Source: Rhizobium leguminosarum
GTDB lineage: Bacteria; Pseudomonadota; Alphaproteobacteria; Rhizobiales; Rhizobiaceae
Length of the DNA: 64,000 bases
Assembly (NCBI RefSeq): GCF_004123835.1
Contig: NZ_MZMU01000015.1
Location: 186,001 to 250,000, forward strand
Reading direction: 5' to 3'
In this document: piece by piece, positions 32,993 through 42,713 of the stretch
Layout of the letters: each line of letters opens with the position of its first letter
How positions within the stretch are numbered: the stretch's first letter is position 1
Position numbers and translations under genes: made by a program
The notes under the pieces: generated by a model
What the model saw: the letters and a program-made list of their open reading frames with translations, nothing else
Database searches by the model: none
What the model was told of the DNA's origin: nothing

Positions 32993-34126
32993 ATGGAAAC
33001 GATGAGCGGCATATATGCATTTCTGATGGGGAACATCGTTACCTTCATCCTCGTGCTGTCACTGCTCGTCTTCGTGCATGAGATGGGCCATTACCTGGTC
33101 GGGCGCTGGAGCGGCATTCGCATCCTTGCCTTTTCCGTCGGCTTCGGTCCGGAGATATTCGGCTTCACCGACCGCCACGGAACGCGCTGGAAGATTTCGG
33201 TGATCCCGCTTGGCGGTTACGTCCGGTTCTTCGGCGACGAGGATGCCTCGAGCAAGCCCGACACCGACGAGATCGCCGCCATGTCCGAGGAGGACAGGGC
33301 GCGCTCCTTTGCCGGCGCCAAGCTGTGGAAACGCGCCGCAACCGTTGCGGCTGGCCCGATCGCCAATTTTCTGCTGGCGATCGCCATCTTCACCATTCTT
33401 TTCTCGGTCTATGGCCGCACGATCGCCGATCCCGTTGTTTCCGAGGTCAAGCCCGACGGCGCTGCCGCTGCCGCCGGCATCCTTCCAGGCGATCTGCTGG
33501 TCGCCATCGACGGCGGCAAGGTCGAGACCTTCGACGATGTGCGCCGCTATGTCGGCATCCGCCCGAGCCAGAAGATCGTCGTGACGATCGAGCGCGCCGG
33601 CCAGAAGCTCGATGTGCCGATGGTGCCGCAACGCGTAGACCAGACCGACCAGTTCGGCAACAAGGTCGAACTCGGCCAGATCGGCATCGTCACCAGCCGG
33701 GAGGTCGGCAACTTCCGCCTGAAGACCTATACGCCGCTGCAGTCGCTGCGCGAGGCTGTGATCGAGACCCGCGACATTGTCACCGGCACCTTCAAATATA
33801 TCGGCAACATCTTCAGCGGAACGATGCGCGCCGATCAATTGGGCGGGCCGATCCGCGTGGCGCAAGCTTCGGGCCAGATGGCGTCGCTTGGGATAGGCGC
33901 GGTGTTGCAGCTTGCGGCGGTGCTTTCTGTTTCGATAGGATTGCTTAACCTGATGCCGGTTCCGGTACTTGATGGCGGCCACCTGATGTTCTATGCGGTG
34001 GAAGCGGTGAGGGGGAAACCGCTGGGCTCTTCGGCCCAGGAAATTGCATTTCGCATTGGCCTGGCGATGATACTGACCTTGATGGTTTTCACGACCTGGA
34101 ACGACATTGGCTCGTTGAGAGGGTAA
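32993..34126 (+). CDS. rseP: RIP metalloprotease RseP
   Basis: A site-2-type intramembrane zinc protease that cuts membrane proteins such as anti-sigma factors and signal-peptide remnants. The HExxH motif is at VFVHEMGHYLVGRW (His29, Glu30, His33), the second zinc motif at LNLMPVPVLDGGHLMF, and one PDZ domain lies between (about 130-210, with VVSEVKPDGAAAAAGILPGDLLVAIDG). The 377-residue length is normal. It lies between cdsA and bamA, a common envelope-gene order. Confidence 0.96.
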   Translation: METMSGIYAFLMGNIVTFILVLSLLVFVHEMGHYLVGRWSGIRILAFSVGFGPEIFGFTDRHGTRWKISVIPLGGYVRFFGDEDASSKPDTDEIAAMSEEDRARSFAGAKLWKRAATVAAGPIANFLLAIAIFTILFSVYGRTIADPVVSEVKPDGAAAAAGILPGDLLVAIDGGKVETFDDVRRYVGIRPSQKIVVTIERAGQKLDVPMVPQRVDQTDQFGNKVELGQIGIVTSREVGNFRLKTYTPLQSLREAVIETRDIVTGTFKYIGNIFSGTMRADQLGGPIRVAQASGQMASLGIGAVLQLAAVLSVSIGLLNLMPVPVLDGGHLMFYAVEAVRGKPLGSSAQEIAFRIGLAMILTLMVFTTWNDIGSLRG

Positions 34127-34324
34127 ACGAGCAAGGCGAGGCTAATTACTATTTATTTACGATGTTTCAAGGCTGTAGTGGCGAATGGGTCACGCTTGCA
34201 AATGAAGTAAACAGAAATTAACGACCTGCCTTGCTTGTATGTCAAAAGCGGGTAAAACGACACACGTGACCGGAATCGGGGTTTCCTGGGGCCGGGGACG
34301 AGGGAAACAAAGGTAATAGGTGAA

Positions 34325-36658
34325 ATGAAGGCTGGTTCAAAGTTTTTGAACGCAGTATCGGCGGTTGCGCTGTCTGCTGGTGTTGTTGCTTCGGGCGCAG
34401 GTGCTGTGACGTTCGTTTCCGCTACGGCCGCTGAGGCCGCGGTCATCCAGCGCATCGATGTGCGCGGCGCAAGCCGTGTCGGCGCGGAAGCCGTCCGGTC
34501 GAACCTCACCATCGCTCCCGGAAAGAGTTTTTCGAACAGCGATATCGACGCCTCGGTCAAGCAGCTCTACGGGACGGGTTACTTCTCCGACGTCAAGATC
34601 TCGGTCTCGGGCAGCACGCTGGTCGTCAACGTTCAGGAAGCCCAGCTGGTCAACCAGGTCGTCTTCAACGGCAACCGCAAGATCAAGGACGACAAGCTCG
34701 CAACGATCGTCCAGACCCACGCCGCAGGCCCCTACAGCGACACCCAGATCCAGGCCGACATCCAGTCGATCAAGGAAGCTTATGCTGCAACCGGCCGCAG
34801 CGAAGTCGAAGTCACGACTCAGGTCGTGCCGCTCGGCGAAGGCCGCGTCAACCTTGCCTTCGTCATCAACGAGGGTGACCGCACCAAGATCGATTCGATC
34901 AACTTCGTCGGCAACAATGCCTACAGCGCCGGCCGCCTGGCTGCCGTCATCAACACCAAGCGTTCGAACTTCCTGTCGTTCCTGACCCGCAAGGACGTCT
35001 ACAACGAAGACAAGCTCCACGCAGACGAAGAAGCGCTGCGCCAGTTCTATTACAATCGCGGCTACGCCGACATGCGCATCGTCTCTTCCGATGCCACCTT
35101 CGACGACGCGACCAACAAATACACGCTCACCTTCAACATCGAGGAAGGCCAGCGCTACGACTTCGGACCGGTGACCGTCCAGTCGACCGTCGAAGGCGTC
35201 GGCTCAGAGCAGCTGCAGCCGCTGGTGCGCACCCGCGAAGGCCAGGTCTACAACGCCAAGGAAGTGCAGAAGTCGATCGAGGCGATCTCCGATCAGGTGG
35301 CGTCTGCCGGTTATCCTTTTGCGCGCGTCACGCCGCGCGGTAACCGCGACCTCAACAACAACACGATCGGTGTCGAATATCTGGTCGACCAGGGCGAGCG
35401 CGCCTATGTCGAGCGCATCGAGATCCGCGGCAACAGCCGCACGCGCGACTACGTCATCCGCCGCGAATTCGACATGAGCGAAGGTGATGCCTTCAACCAG
35501 CAGATGATCACCAAGGCCAAGCGGCGCCTCGAAGCGCTCGGTTACTTCTCCTCGGTCAATATCTCCACCGCTCCGGGCAGTTCGCCGGACCGCGTCGTGG
35601 TAATCGTCGACGTGCAGGATCAGTCGACCGGTTCGTTCGGTGTCGGCGCGGGTTACGCCGCCGGCGGCGACGGCCTGCTGCTCGAAGCCTCGATCGAGGA
35701 AAAGAACTTCCTCGGCCGTGGTCAGTACATCCGCATCTCGGCCGGTGGCGGCCAGGAAGGCTCGCGCGCCTACGGCGTCAGCTTCACCGAACCCTATTTC
35801 CTCGGCTACCGTCTGGCGGCGGGCTTCGACGTCAACCGCAGCGAAACGTCGAGCAATGACGACTACGACTACGAGGAAACCAGCGTCGTCCTGCGTGTCA
35901 CCGCGCCGATCACCGAAGATCTGGCGACGACCTTCCGCTATAACTACAAGCAGATGAAGTATGACGGCGATACCGACGATCTTTCGGCGACCTACGCCAA
36001 TCTGGTCGACGAGAGCCCGTGGACACGCTCTTCCGTCTCGCAGACGCTGACCTACAACACGCTTGACGACACCGTCTTGCCGCGTGAAGGCATCTATGCG
36101 ACGGCGACGCACGAACTGGCCGGCCTCGGCGGCGACTCGCAGTTCTACAAGATCTACGGCAAGGCCCGTTATTACCACTTGCTCGCCGACGATGCCGATA
36201 TCATCGGCTCGCTCTCCGCTTCGGCTGGTTATGTCGTCCCCTTGGGTGACCATCTGAACGTCTTCGACCAGTTCACGCTGAACAACGGTGATATTCGCGG
36301 CTTCGAGAACAAAGGTATCGGCCCGCGCATCCGCGGGGATAACGATGACCCGCTCGGTGGCACGACCTATTTCACGGCGTCTGCGGAAGCGACCTTCCCG
36401 ATGCCGGGATTCCCGCGCGACTTCAACCTGCGTGGCGCAGTCTTTGCCGATGCCGGCACGCTGTTCGGCAATGACGTCGAGCTTCTTGGGTCCGACCAGG
36501 CCGACGGCACCAGCGCTTCGCTGCGCGCTTCCGTCGGTGTCGGCGTCGTCTGGCAGTCTCCCTTCGGTGCATTGCGTCTGGATTACGCGATCCCGGTCCT
36601 CAAGGAAGACTTTGACAAGACGCAGAACTTCAAGTTTGGCATCAACAACCAATTCTGA
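34325..36658 (+). CDS. bamA: Outer membrane protein assembly factor BamA
   Basis: The core outer-membrane insertase that folds beta-barrel proteins. The 777-residue chain has a signal peptide (about 1-38), five POTRA domains (about 40-425, beginning VIQRIDVRGASRVGAEAVRSNL), and a C-terminal 16-strand barrel ending in phenylalanine (KFGINNQF), the usual outer-membrane signature. The barrel includes GIGPRIRGDNDDPLGG, a degenerate form of the conserved L6 VRGF-type region around NGDIRGFENKG. Followed by lpxD, joining protein and lipid A assembly in one operon. Confidence 0.97.
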   Translation: MKAGSKFLNAVSAVALSAGVVASGAGAVTFVSATAAEAAVIQRIDVRGASRVGAEAVRSNLTIAPGKSFSNSDIDASVKQLYGTGYFSDVKISVSGSTLVVNVQEAQLVNQVVFNGNRKIKDDKLATIVQTHAAGPYSDTQIQADIQSIKEAYAATGRSEVEVTTQVVPLGEGRVNLAFVINEGDRTKIDSINFVGNNAYSAGRLAAVINTKRSNFLSFLTRKDVYNEDKLHADEEALRQFYYNRGYADMRIVSSDATFDDATNKYTLTFNIEEGQRYDFGPVTVQSTVEGVGSEQLQPLVRTREGQVYNAKEVQKSIEAISDQVASAGYPFARVTPRGNRDLNNNTIGVEYLVDQGERAYVERIEIRGNSRTRDYVIRREFDMSEGDAFNQQMITKAKRRLEALGYFSSVNISTAPGSSPDRVVVIVDVQDQSTGSFGVGAGYAAGGDGLLLEASIEEKNFLGRGQYIRISAGGGQEGSRAYGVSFTEPYFLGYRLAAGFDVNRSETSSNDDYDYEETSVVLRVTAPITEDLATTFRYNYKQMKYDGDTDDLSATYANLVDESPWTRSSVSQTLTYNTLDDTVLPREGIYATATHELAGLGGDSQFYKIYGKARYYHLLADDADIIGSLSASAGYVVPLGDHLNVFDQFTLNNGDIRGFENKGIGPRIRGDNDDPLGGTTYFTASAEATFPMPGFPRDFNLRGAVFADAGTLFGNDVELLGSDQADGTSASLRASVGVGVVWQSPFGALRLDYAIPVLKEDFDKTQNFKFGINNQF

Positions 36659-36708
36659 TATCGGCAGTCCGGAACTGTAAGACTCAATTCCGTTCTGGAG
36701 CATTGCCG

Positions 36709-37773
36709 ATGGAGCAAAACGTATTTTTTCTGCCCCATGAAGGTCTGAAGCTCGCTGAGCTGGCAGAGTTTCTTGGGGCGGAGCTTGCTAATTCCGACTA
36801 TGCCGATGTTGTCGTCAGGTCCGTTGCCCCCATCAGCCGGGCCCGGGCGGGCGATGTCTGTTATATCCTGTCGCGCCGCAGCCGCGATGAGCTGGTGACA
36901 TGCGAAGCCTCGGCAGTGATCTGCGACAAGGCGCTCGCCGATCTCGTACCCCCACACATCCCGGTCATCCTGTCGTCCAATCCGCATGCGGCTTTTGCGA
37001 TGGCGGGCGGCCTGTTTTATCCCGCGGCATTGCGTCCGGTCGTCTTTTCCGGTGAAAGCAAGATCGCGCCGAGCGCGGTGATCGATCCGAGCGCCAGGCT
37101 TGAAAAGGGTGTGATCGTCGAGCCGATGGCCGTCATCGGGGCGCATGCCGAGATCGGCGAAGGGACGCGCGTCGGCGCCCACAGCATCATCGGTCCGAAT
37201 GTCAAGATTGGCCGGGATTGTTCGATTGCCGCCGGCGCGAGCATTCTCTGCGCGCTGCTCGGCAACGGCGTCATCATCCACAACGGCGCCCGCATCGGCC
37301 AGGACGGTTTCGGTTATGCACCAGGCCCGCGCGGCATGATCAAGATCGTCCAGATCGGCCGGGTGATCATCCAGGATAATGTCGAGATCGGCGCCAACAC
37401 CACGATCGATCGTGGTGCCATGGACGATACGGTGATCGGCGAAGGCACCAAGATCGACAACCAGGTACAGATCGGCCACAACGTTCAGATCGGCCGCCAT
37501 TGCGCCATCGTCGCGCAGGTCGGCATCGCCGGCAGCACGAAGATCGGCAATGGCGTGCAGATCGGCGGCCAGGTCGGCATCAAGGGGCATGTGACGATCG
37601 GCGACGGCGTGCAGATCGCTGCCAAAAGCGGTATCATGACCGATCTTGCCGCCGGCGGACAATATGGCGGTATACCTGCGCGTCCGCTAAAAGACTATTT
37701 GAGAGATGCTGCGCAACTGGTGTCGAAGACCAGATCGCACGGGCGGAAACCTGGAGGCAAGCAAAATGACTGA
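36709..37773 (+). CDS. lpxD: UDP-3-O-acylglucosamine N-acyltransferase
   Basis: Adds the N-linked acyl chain in lipid A synthesis. The 354-residue protein has a small uridine-binding N-terminal domain (about 1-110) and a left-handed beta helix of hexapeptide repeats. The catalytic histidine is expected in IDNQVQIGHNVQIG. I use the ATG at 36709 (MEQNVFFLPHEGL); a TTG two codons upstream is in frame but unlikely. The last codons overlap the fabZ start by 8 bases. Confidence 0.96.
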   Translation: MEQNVFFLPHEGLKLAELAEFLGAELANSDYADVVVRSVAPISRARAGDVCYILSRRSRDELVTCEASAVICDKALADLVPPHIPVILSSNPHAAFAMAGGLFYPAALRPVVFSGESKIAPSAVIDPSARLEKGVIVEPMAVIGAHAEIGEGTRVGAHSIIGPNVKIGRDCSIAAGASILCALLGNGVIIHNGARIGQDGFGYAPGPRGMIKIVQIGRVIIQDNVEIGANTTIDRGAMDDTVIGEGTKIDNQVQIGHNVQIGRHCAIVAQVGIAGSTKIGNGVQIGGQVGIKGHVTIGDGVQIAAKSGIMTDLAAGGQYGGIPARPLKDYLRDAAQLVSKTRSHGRKPGGKQND

Positions 37774-38233
37774 GGAAGCCACGACAACGCTTTCTTCGGC
37801 TGACATCATTGAGATCATGAAGCTGCTGCCGCATCGTTACCCGTTTCTGATGGTCGATAAGATCATCGAGATCGATGGTGACAACTCGGCGATCGGCATC
37901 AAGAACGTCACGGTGAACGAGCCGCATTTCACCGGCCATTTTCCGGAATCTCCGATCATGCCGGGGGTCCTGCTGATCGAGGGCATGGCTCAGACGGCGG
38001 GCGCGATCTGTGCCAAGAAGGAAGGCCAGCCGGGAAATCTCGTCTACTTCATGACCATTGAGAATGCGCGCTTCCGCAAGCCCGTCGTGCCCGGCGACCG
38101 TGTCGAGTTCCACGTGAAGAAGCATAAGCAGCGCGGCAATATCTGGAAGTTCCATTGTGACGCCAAAGTCGACGGCGCGCTTGTCGCCGAGGCCGATATC
38201 GGCGCGATGATCGTTCGTAAGGATCAGGCATGA
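37766..38233 (+). CDS. fabZ: 3-hydroxyacyl-[acyl-carrier-protein] dehydratase
   Basis: Dehydrates 3-hydroxyacyl-ACP in fatty acid elongation and so competes with lipid A enzymes for hydroxyacyl-ACP. The 155-residue hot-dog-fold protein shows LLPHRYPFLMVDKIIEID, the catalytic His in GHFPESPIMPGVLLIEGMAQTAG with the Glu a few residues on, and KPVVPGDRVEFHV. The start overlaps lpxD by 8 bases and has CTGGAGGCAAGC upstream; the stop overlaps the lpxA ATG. Confidence 0.97.
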   Translation: MTEEATTTLSSADIIEIMKLLPHRYPFLMVDKIIEIDGDNSAIGIKNVTVNEPHFTGHFPESPIMPGVLLIEGMAQTAGAICAKKEGQPGNLVYFMTIENARFRKPVVPGDRVEFHVKKHKQRGNIWKFHCDAKVDGALVAEADIGAMIVRKDQA

Positions 38234-39048
38234 GCAATATCGCCGAAAGCGCCCATATTCATCCGATGGCCGTCGTCGAAGACGGGGCGACCATCGGTGA
38301 GGGCGTCAAAGTCGGTCCGTTCTGCTATGTCGGCTCGCATGTCGTCCTGCATGCGAATGTCGAGCTCCTAGCGCATGCGGTCGTCACCGGCCGCACAATG
38401 ATCGGCAAGGGCACGCGCATCTTCCCGATGGCCGTCGTCGGCGGCGATCCGCAGAGCGTGCACCACGGCGGCGAGGAGACGACGTTGACGGTCGGCGCCA
38501 ACTGCACGATCCGCGAAGGCGTGACGATGAACACCGGCACGGCCGATTTCGGCGGTCAGACGATCGTCGGCGACAACAACCTTTTCCTTGCCAATTCCCA
38601 TGTCGCGCATGACTGCCGGGTCGGCAACCACGTGATCATGTCGAACAACGTCATGCTCGCCGGCCATGTCGTCATCGAAGATCGCGTCATCCTGGGCGGC
38701 GGCTCGGCCGTTCACCAGTTCACCCGCGTCGGCCGTCAGGCCTTCGTCGGCGGGCTCTCGGCAGTGAGTTACGACGTCATTCCCTACGGCATGCTGAACG
38801 GCAATCCCGGGCTGCTGAGCGGCCTCAACGTCGTCGGCATGACGCGCGCCGGCGTCGACCGCGCCGTCATTCACAGGGTGCGTCGCGCCTACAAGTCGAT
38901 CTTCGAAGGAACAGGCTCCGTCCGTGAAAACGCCGCCGCCATCCGCGAAGAATATGCCGATTGCGAGCAGGTGGTCCACATCCTCGATTTCATCGCCGCC
39001 GACAGCGACCGCGCCTTGTCCTCGCCGACCCGGGGACAGAAGGGCTAG
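38230..39048 (+). CDS. lpxA: UDP-N-acetylglucosamine acyltransferase
   Basis: Catalyses the first step of lipid A synthesis, adding the 3-O-acyl chain to UDP-GlcNAc. The 272-residue chain is a hexapeptide-repeat beta helix followed by a helical C-terminal part. The catalytic histidine lies in NNLFLANSHVAHDCRVG. The region GGDPQSVHHGGEETTLTVG is an alphaproteobacterial form of the PQD motif. ATGA overlap with fabZ, and 3 bases before the lpxI GTG. Confidence 0.97.
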   Translation: MSNIAESAHIHPMAVVEDGATIGEGVKVGPFCYVGSHVVLHANVELLAHAVVTGRTMIGKGTRIFPMAVVGGDPQSVHHGGEETTLTVGANCTIREGVTMNTGTADFGGQTIVGDNNLFLANSHVAHDCRVGNHVIMSNNVMLAGHVVIEDRVILGGGSAVHQFTRVGRQAFVGGLSAVSYDVIPYGMLNGNPGLLSGLNVVGMTRAGVDRAVIHRVRRAYKSIFEGTGSVRENAAAIREEYADCEQVVHILDFIAADSDRALSSPTRGQKG

Positions 39049-39051
39049 TCC

Positions 39052-39933
39052 GTGACTTTTTCCGGCGACACCGCTGCGGGCCGGCTGGCGATCATTGCCG
39101 GCGGCGGTCTTCTGCCTTCCTATGTCGCCGAAGCTGCGCGCGCGGCGGGTGAAAATCCCGTCATCGTCGCACTGAAAGATGAAAGCGACCGGCGCTGGGA
39201 AGGTTATGACCATGCCGTCATCGCTATCGGCGATTTCGCAGCCCTCGATGGGCTGCTCAACCGTTATGGCATCGGCCGTGTGGTGATGTCGGGCAGCGTG
39301 CGCCGTCGGCCGGAATGGCGTGAGGTGCGCCCGACGCTGCGCATTCTGATGAAGGTGCCGGCCGCCATCCGTACGCTGCTGTCCGGTGGCGACGACACGG
39401 TGCTGCAGATGGTGATCCGGCTGATCGAGGGAAACGGCCGCCGCGTCGTCGGCGCCCATGAAATCGCCCCCGACCTTCTTGCCTCCGTCGGCCCGCTTGG
39501 CGCTGCAGCACCCGGCGAGGAAGACCGGCGCGATATCAGCCGGGCGGCCGAGGCCGCCGACATGCTGGGCCGGCTCGACGTCGGGCAGGGTGCTGTCAGC
39601 ATCGGCGGGCGCGTCGTCGCGCTCGAGGGTCTGGAGGGCACGGATGAGATGCTGGACCGTGTCACGGGTCTCAGAGCCGCCGGACGCATTTCGCCGCGTC
39701 GCCGCGGCGCGCTGGTCAAGCTCTGCAAGCCGCAGCAGGATATCCGCGCCGACTTGCCGGCGATCGGCGTTTCCACGGTCATGAACGCGAGGAAAGCCGG
39801 CCTTGCCGGCGTCGCCGTCGAGGCCGGCCGCTCGCTGGTGCTCGATCGCGCCGCCGTCATCAAAGCCGCCGATGAGGCCGGGCTTTTCGTCTGCGGCATC
39901 GATCGCGGCCTGCCGGCATGGGGGCTCGAATGA
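39052..39933 (+). CDS. lpxI: UDP-2,3-diacylglucosamine diphosphatase LpxI
   Basis: Hydrolyses UDP-2,3-diacylglucosamine to lipid X, the step done by LpxH in gammaproteobacteria. The 293-residue protein is the alphaproteobacterial type (formerly DUF1009), with RLAIIAGGGLLPSYVAEAARAAG at the N-terminus and the C-terminal ALVKLCKPQQDIRADLPAIGVSTVMNARKAGLAGVAVEAGRSLVLDR, which is characteristic. It begins with GTG at 39052. Its position between lpxA and lpxB fits the pathway order, and its stop overlaps the lpxB start. Confidence 0.94.
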   Translation: MTFSGDTAAGRLAIIAGGGLLPSYVAEAARAAGENPVIVALKDESDRRWEGYDHAVIAIGDFAALDGLLNRYGIGRVVMSGSVRRRPEWREVRPTLRILMKVPAAIRTLLSGGDDTVLQMVIRLIEGNGRRVVGAHEIAPDLLASVGPLGAAAPGEEDRRDISRAAEAADMLGRLDVGQGAVSIGGRVVALEGLEGTDEMLDRVTGLRAAGRISPRRRGALVKLCKPQQDIRADLPAIGVSTVMNARKAGLAGVAVEAGRSLVLDRAAVIKAADEAGLFVCGIDRGLPAWGLE

Positions 39934-41099
39934 ACGGGGCGCCGCTGAAAATCGCCGTCATTGCCGGCGAGGTGTCCGGTGACCTGCTCGGTGCCGATCT
40001 TATCGCCGCACTGAAGCGGGTTCACGGCGGGCCGGTGGAACTCGTCGGCGTCGGCGGCGAGGGGCTGCAGGCCGAAGGCTTGAGATCCCTGTTCGATTTC
40101 TCCGAGCTGTCGATCATGGGCATCACCCAGGTGCTGAGCCGGCTGCCGAAACTCTACGCGCTGATCCGCCAGACGACGGCTGCCATCATTGCCGCAAGGC
40201 CCGACATTCTCCTGATTATCGACAGCCCGGATTTCACCCATCGCGTCGCCAAGCGGGTCCGCACCGCGCTCCCCGATCTGCCCGTTGTCAATTATGTCTG
40301 TCCGAGCGTCTGGGCCTGGAAGGAATATCGCGCCACGCGCATGCTCGCCTATGTCGATCATGTGCTCGCCGTCCTGCCCTTCGAGCCGGCAACGATGCAA
40401 CGCCTCAATGGCCCGGCGACAACCTATGTCGGGCATCGTCTGGTCGCTGACCCCGCTCTGCTGGAGACACGTCGCCTGCGCGTGGGAAGGCGACCCGGCA
40501 ACGGCACGATCCTGCTTCTTCCCGGCTCACGCTCCTCCGAGATCCAGAAACTTCTGCCCTATTTCGAGGTGGCAACGAACGAACTCGTCACCCGCAACGG
40601 GCCGACACGCTTCGTTCTGCCGACGGTGACGCACAAGGAGGCGCTTATCCGCGAGATGACGGCGGGGTGGGGGGTAAAGCCGGAGATCGTCGTCGGCGCA
40701 GAAGCAAAATGGAAAGCCTTTGCCGAGGCCGATGCAGCCATGGCGGCATCCGGAACCGTTATTCTTGAACTGGCGCTTGCAGATGTTCCCGTCGTCTCCG
40801 CCTACAAGGTCGACTGGATCATGCGCATGCTGACATCGGGTATCAAGACCTGGACCGGCGCGCTGCCGAACCTGATCGCCGATTACGCGGTCGTCCCGGA
40901 ATATCTGAACGACGTCGTTCGCGGCGCAAGCCTCGCGCGCTGGATGGAAAGGCTGTCGGCCGACACCTATCAGCTGAAGGCGATGAAGGAAGGCTACGAT
41001 CTCATCTGGCAGCGCATGCAGACCGAAAAGCCGCCCGGCGAACACGCTGCCGAGATCCTTCTCGACGTGCTGAAAAAGAAAAAACCCGGTCGTTTCTGA
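39930..41099 (+). CDS. lpxB: Lipid-A-disaccharide synthase
   Basis: Joins lipid X to UDP-diacylglucosamine to make the lipid A disaccharide. The 389-residue GT19 glycosyltransferase shows LKIAVIAGEVSGDLLGADLI, the FELSELSIMGITQVLSRLPKL-type segment, IIDSPDFTHRVAKR, VNYVCPSVWAWKEYRATRM and LLPGSRSSEIQKLLP. ATG 39930 overlaps the lpxI stop (ATGA); an in-frame start 12 bases earlier is less likely. The terminator at 41081 overlaps the 3' end. Confidence 0.96.
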   Translation: MNGAPLKIAVIAGEVSGDLLGADLIAALKRVHGGPVELVGVGGEGLQAEGLRSLFDFSELSIMGITQVLSRLPKLYALIRQTTAAIIAARPDILLIIDSPDFTHRVAKRVRTALPDLPVVNYVCPSVWAWKEYRATRMLAYVDHVLAVLPFEPATMQRLNGPATTYVGHRLVADPALLETRRLRVGRRPGNGTILLLPGSRSSEIQKLLPYFEVATNELVTRNGPTRFVLPTVTHKEALIREMTAGWGVKPEIVVGAEAKWKAFAEADAAMAASGTVILELALADVPVVSAYKVDWIMRMLTSGIKTWTGALPNLIADYAVVPEYLNDVVRGASLARWMERLSADTYQLKAMKEGYDLIWQRMQTEKPPGEHAAEILLDVLKKKKPGRF

Positions 41100-41113
41100 C
41101 CGGGTTTTCTTTT
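41081..41113. terminator. Intrinsic terminator between lpxB and gltA
   Basis: A perfect 11-bp stem (AAAACCCGGTC / GACCGGGTTTT) with loop GTTTCT is followed by CTTTT. The left arm overlaps the last codons of lpxB. The A run before the stem on the plus strand makes it work for convergent gltA as well. Confidence 0.93.
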
Positions 41114-41131
41114 GAGTTCGTTCTGAAGCGA

Positions 41132-42421
41132 TCAGCGCTTCGAAACCGGAATGTAGTCGCGCTTCGGTTCGCCGACATAGAGCTGACGCGGCCGGCCGAT
41201 GCGCTGTTCCGGATCCTCGATCATCTCGTTCCACTGCGCGATCCAGCCGACGGTGCGGGCGAGCGCGAAGAGCACCGTGAACATGGTTGTGGGGAAGCCC
41301 AGCGCCTTCAACGTGATGCCGGAATAGAAGTCGATATTCGGATAGAGCTTCTTCTCGATGAAATATTCGTCGGTGAGCGCGATACGCTCCAGCTCCATCG
41401 CCACTTCGAGCAACGGATCGTCCTTGATGCCGAGTTCGCCGAGCACTTCATGCGTCGTCTTCTGCATGATCTTGGCGCGCGGATCGTAGTTCTTGTAGAC
41501 GCGGTGACCGAAGCCCATCAGGCGGAACGGATCATTCTTGTCCTTGGCGCGGGCGACATATTCCGGAATGCGGTCGACCGTGCCGATTTCGTTCAGCATG
41601 TTGAGGGCTGCTTCGTTAGCGCCGCCGTGAGCGGGCCCCCAGAGGCAGGCAATGCCGGCGGCGATGCAGGCGAACGGATTGGCGCCCGACGAACCGGCGA
41701 GGCGGACGGTCGAGGTCGAGGCGTTCTGCTCATGATCGGCGTGCAGGATGAAGATGCGGTCCATGGCGCGGGCAAGCACCGGATTGACCACGTATTCCTC
41801 GCAAGGCACGGCAAAGCACATGCGCAGGAAGTTCGAGGCGTAGTCGAGGTCGTTCTTCGGATAAACGAAGGGCTGGCCGATATGGTACTTGTAGGCCATG
41901 GCGGCAAGCGTCGGCATCTTGGCGATCATGCGCAGGCTGGCGACCATGCGCTGGTGCGGATCGGTGATGTCGGTGGAGTCGTGATAGAAGGCCGACAGCG
42001 CGCCGACGCAGCCGCACATGACGGCCATCGGATGCGCATCGCGGCGGAAGCCGGTGAAGAAGCGGCTCATCTGCTCGTGCACCATGGTGTGGTGCGTGAC
42101 GCGGTAATCAAAATCCTTCTTCTGCACGGTGGTCGGCAGTTCGCCGTAAAGCAGGAGGTAGCAGACCTCGAGGAAGTCGCCGTGCTCGGCGAGCTGCTCG
42201 ATCGGGTAGCCGCGATGCAGCAGGACACCTTCGTCGCCGTCGATGTAGGTGATTTTCGATTCACAGGATGCGGTCGAGGTAAAACCCGGATCGTACGTGA
42301 AGGAAGCCGTGTTCTTGTAGAGAGCACCGATATCGATGACGCTCGGGCCGATCGTGCCGCTTTTGACGGCAAGGTCGACAGACTTGTCACCGATTTTTAT
42401 TGTAGCGCTTTGATCCGTCAT
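41132..42421 (-). CDS. gltA: Citrate synthase
   Basis: The entry enzyme of the TCA cycle, condensing acetyl-CoA and oxaloacetate. The 429-residue type II (hexameric, NADH-sensitive) enzyme has GDEGVLLHRGYPIEQLAE, the active-site HADHEQNASTSTVRLAGSSGANPFA, GPAHGGANEAAL, and MGFGHRVYKNYDPRA with the catalytic His and Asp region. ATG 42421 follows AGGATCAGC; an upstream open extension is not family-like. It is monocistronic and convergent with the lpx run. Confidence 0.97.
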   Translation of the reverse strand: MTDQSATIKIGDKSVDLAVKSGTIGPSVIDIGALYKNTASFTYDPGFTSTASCESKITYIDGDEGVLLHRGYPIEQLAEHGDFLEVCYLLLYGELPTTVQKKDFDYRVTHHTMVHEQMSRFFTGFRRDAHPMAVMCGCVGALSAFYHDSTDITDPHQRMVASLRMIAKMPTLAAMAYKYHIGQPFVYPKNDLDYASNFLRMCFAVPCEEYVVNPVLARAMDRIFILHADHEQNASTSTVRLAGSSGANPFACIAAGIACLWGPAHGGANEAALNMLNEIGTVDRIPEYVARAKDKNDPFRLMGFGHRVYKNYDPRAKIMQKTTHEVLGELGIKDDPLLEVAMELERIALTDEYFIEKKLYPNIDFYSGITLKALGFPTTMFTVLFALARTVGWIAQWNEMIEDPEQRIGRPRQLYVGEPKRDYIPVSKR

Positions 42422-42713
42422 GCTGATCCTCCGAAATGGCGGTGGCGCCATAAAAGCGCCATAGGGGTTAAGCGTCCTCACCGATAGCTATATGATCGCG
42501 ACGCTAATGCCAAGTTACCGTGACGGCATTTTGTGCATTGCGGTATCATCTTTTAGGCACTGCAGCGATGAGCCGCACGCATATCGGAAGCTGATGATTC
42601 GACTGGCCTTTTGGCTCTCGCGATTTTCCCTCACATTTCAATCGATTATTCTTGCCGGATTTGAATGGAGGTTGCATTCTGGCCGTCTTCGCGGGTTTGG
42701 GCTTGGGCGGTTC

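Noticed and set aside
42492..42713. N-terminal extension of ComEC
   Set aside because: The frame is open, but this part lies in the gltA promoter region, lacks membrane segments typical of the family and has no ribosome binding site at 42492. The true start remains uncertain.
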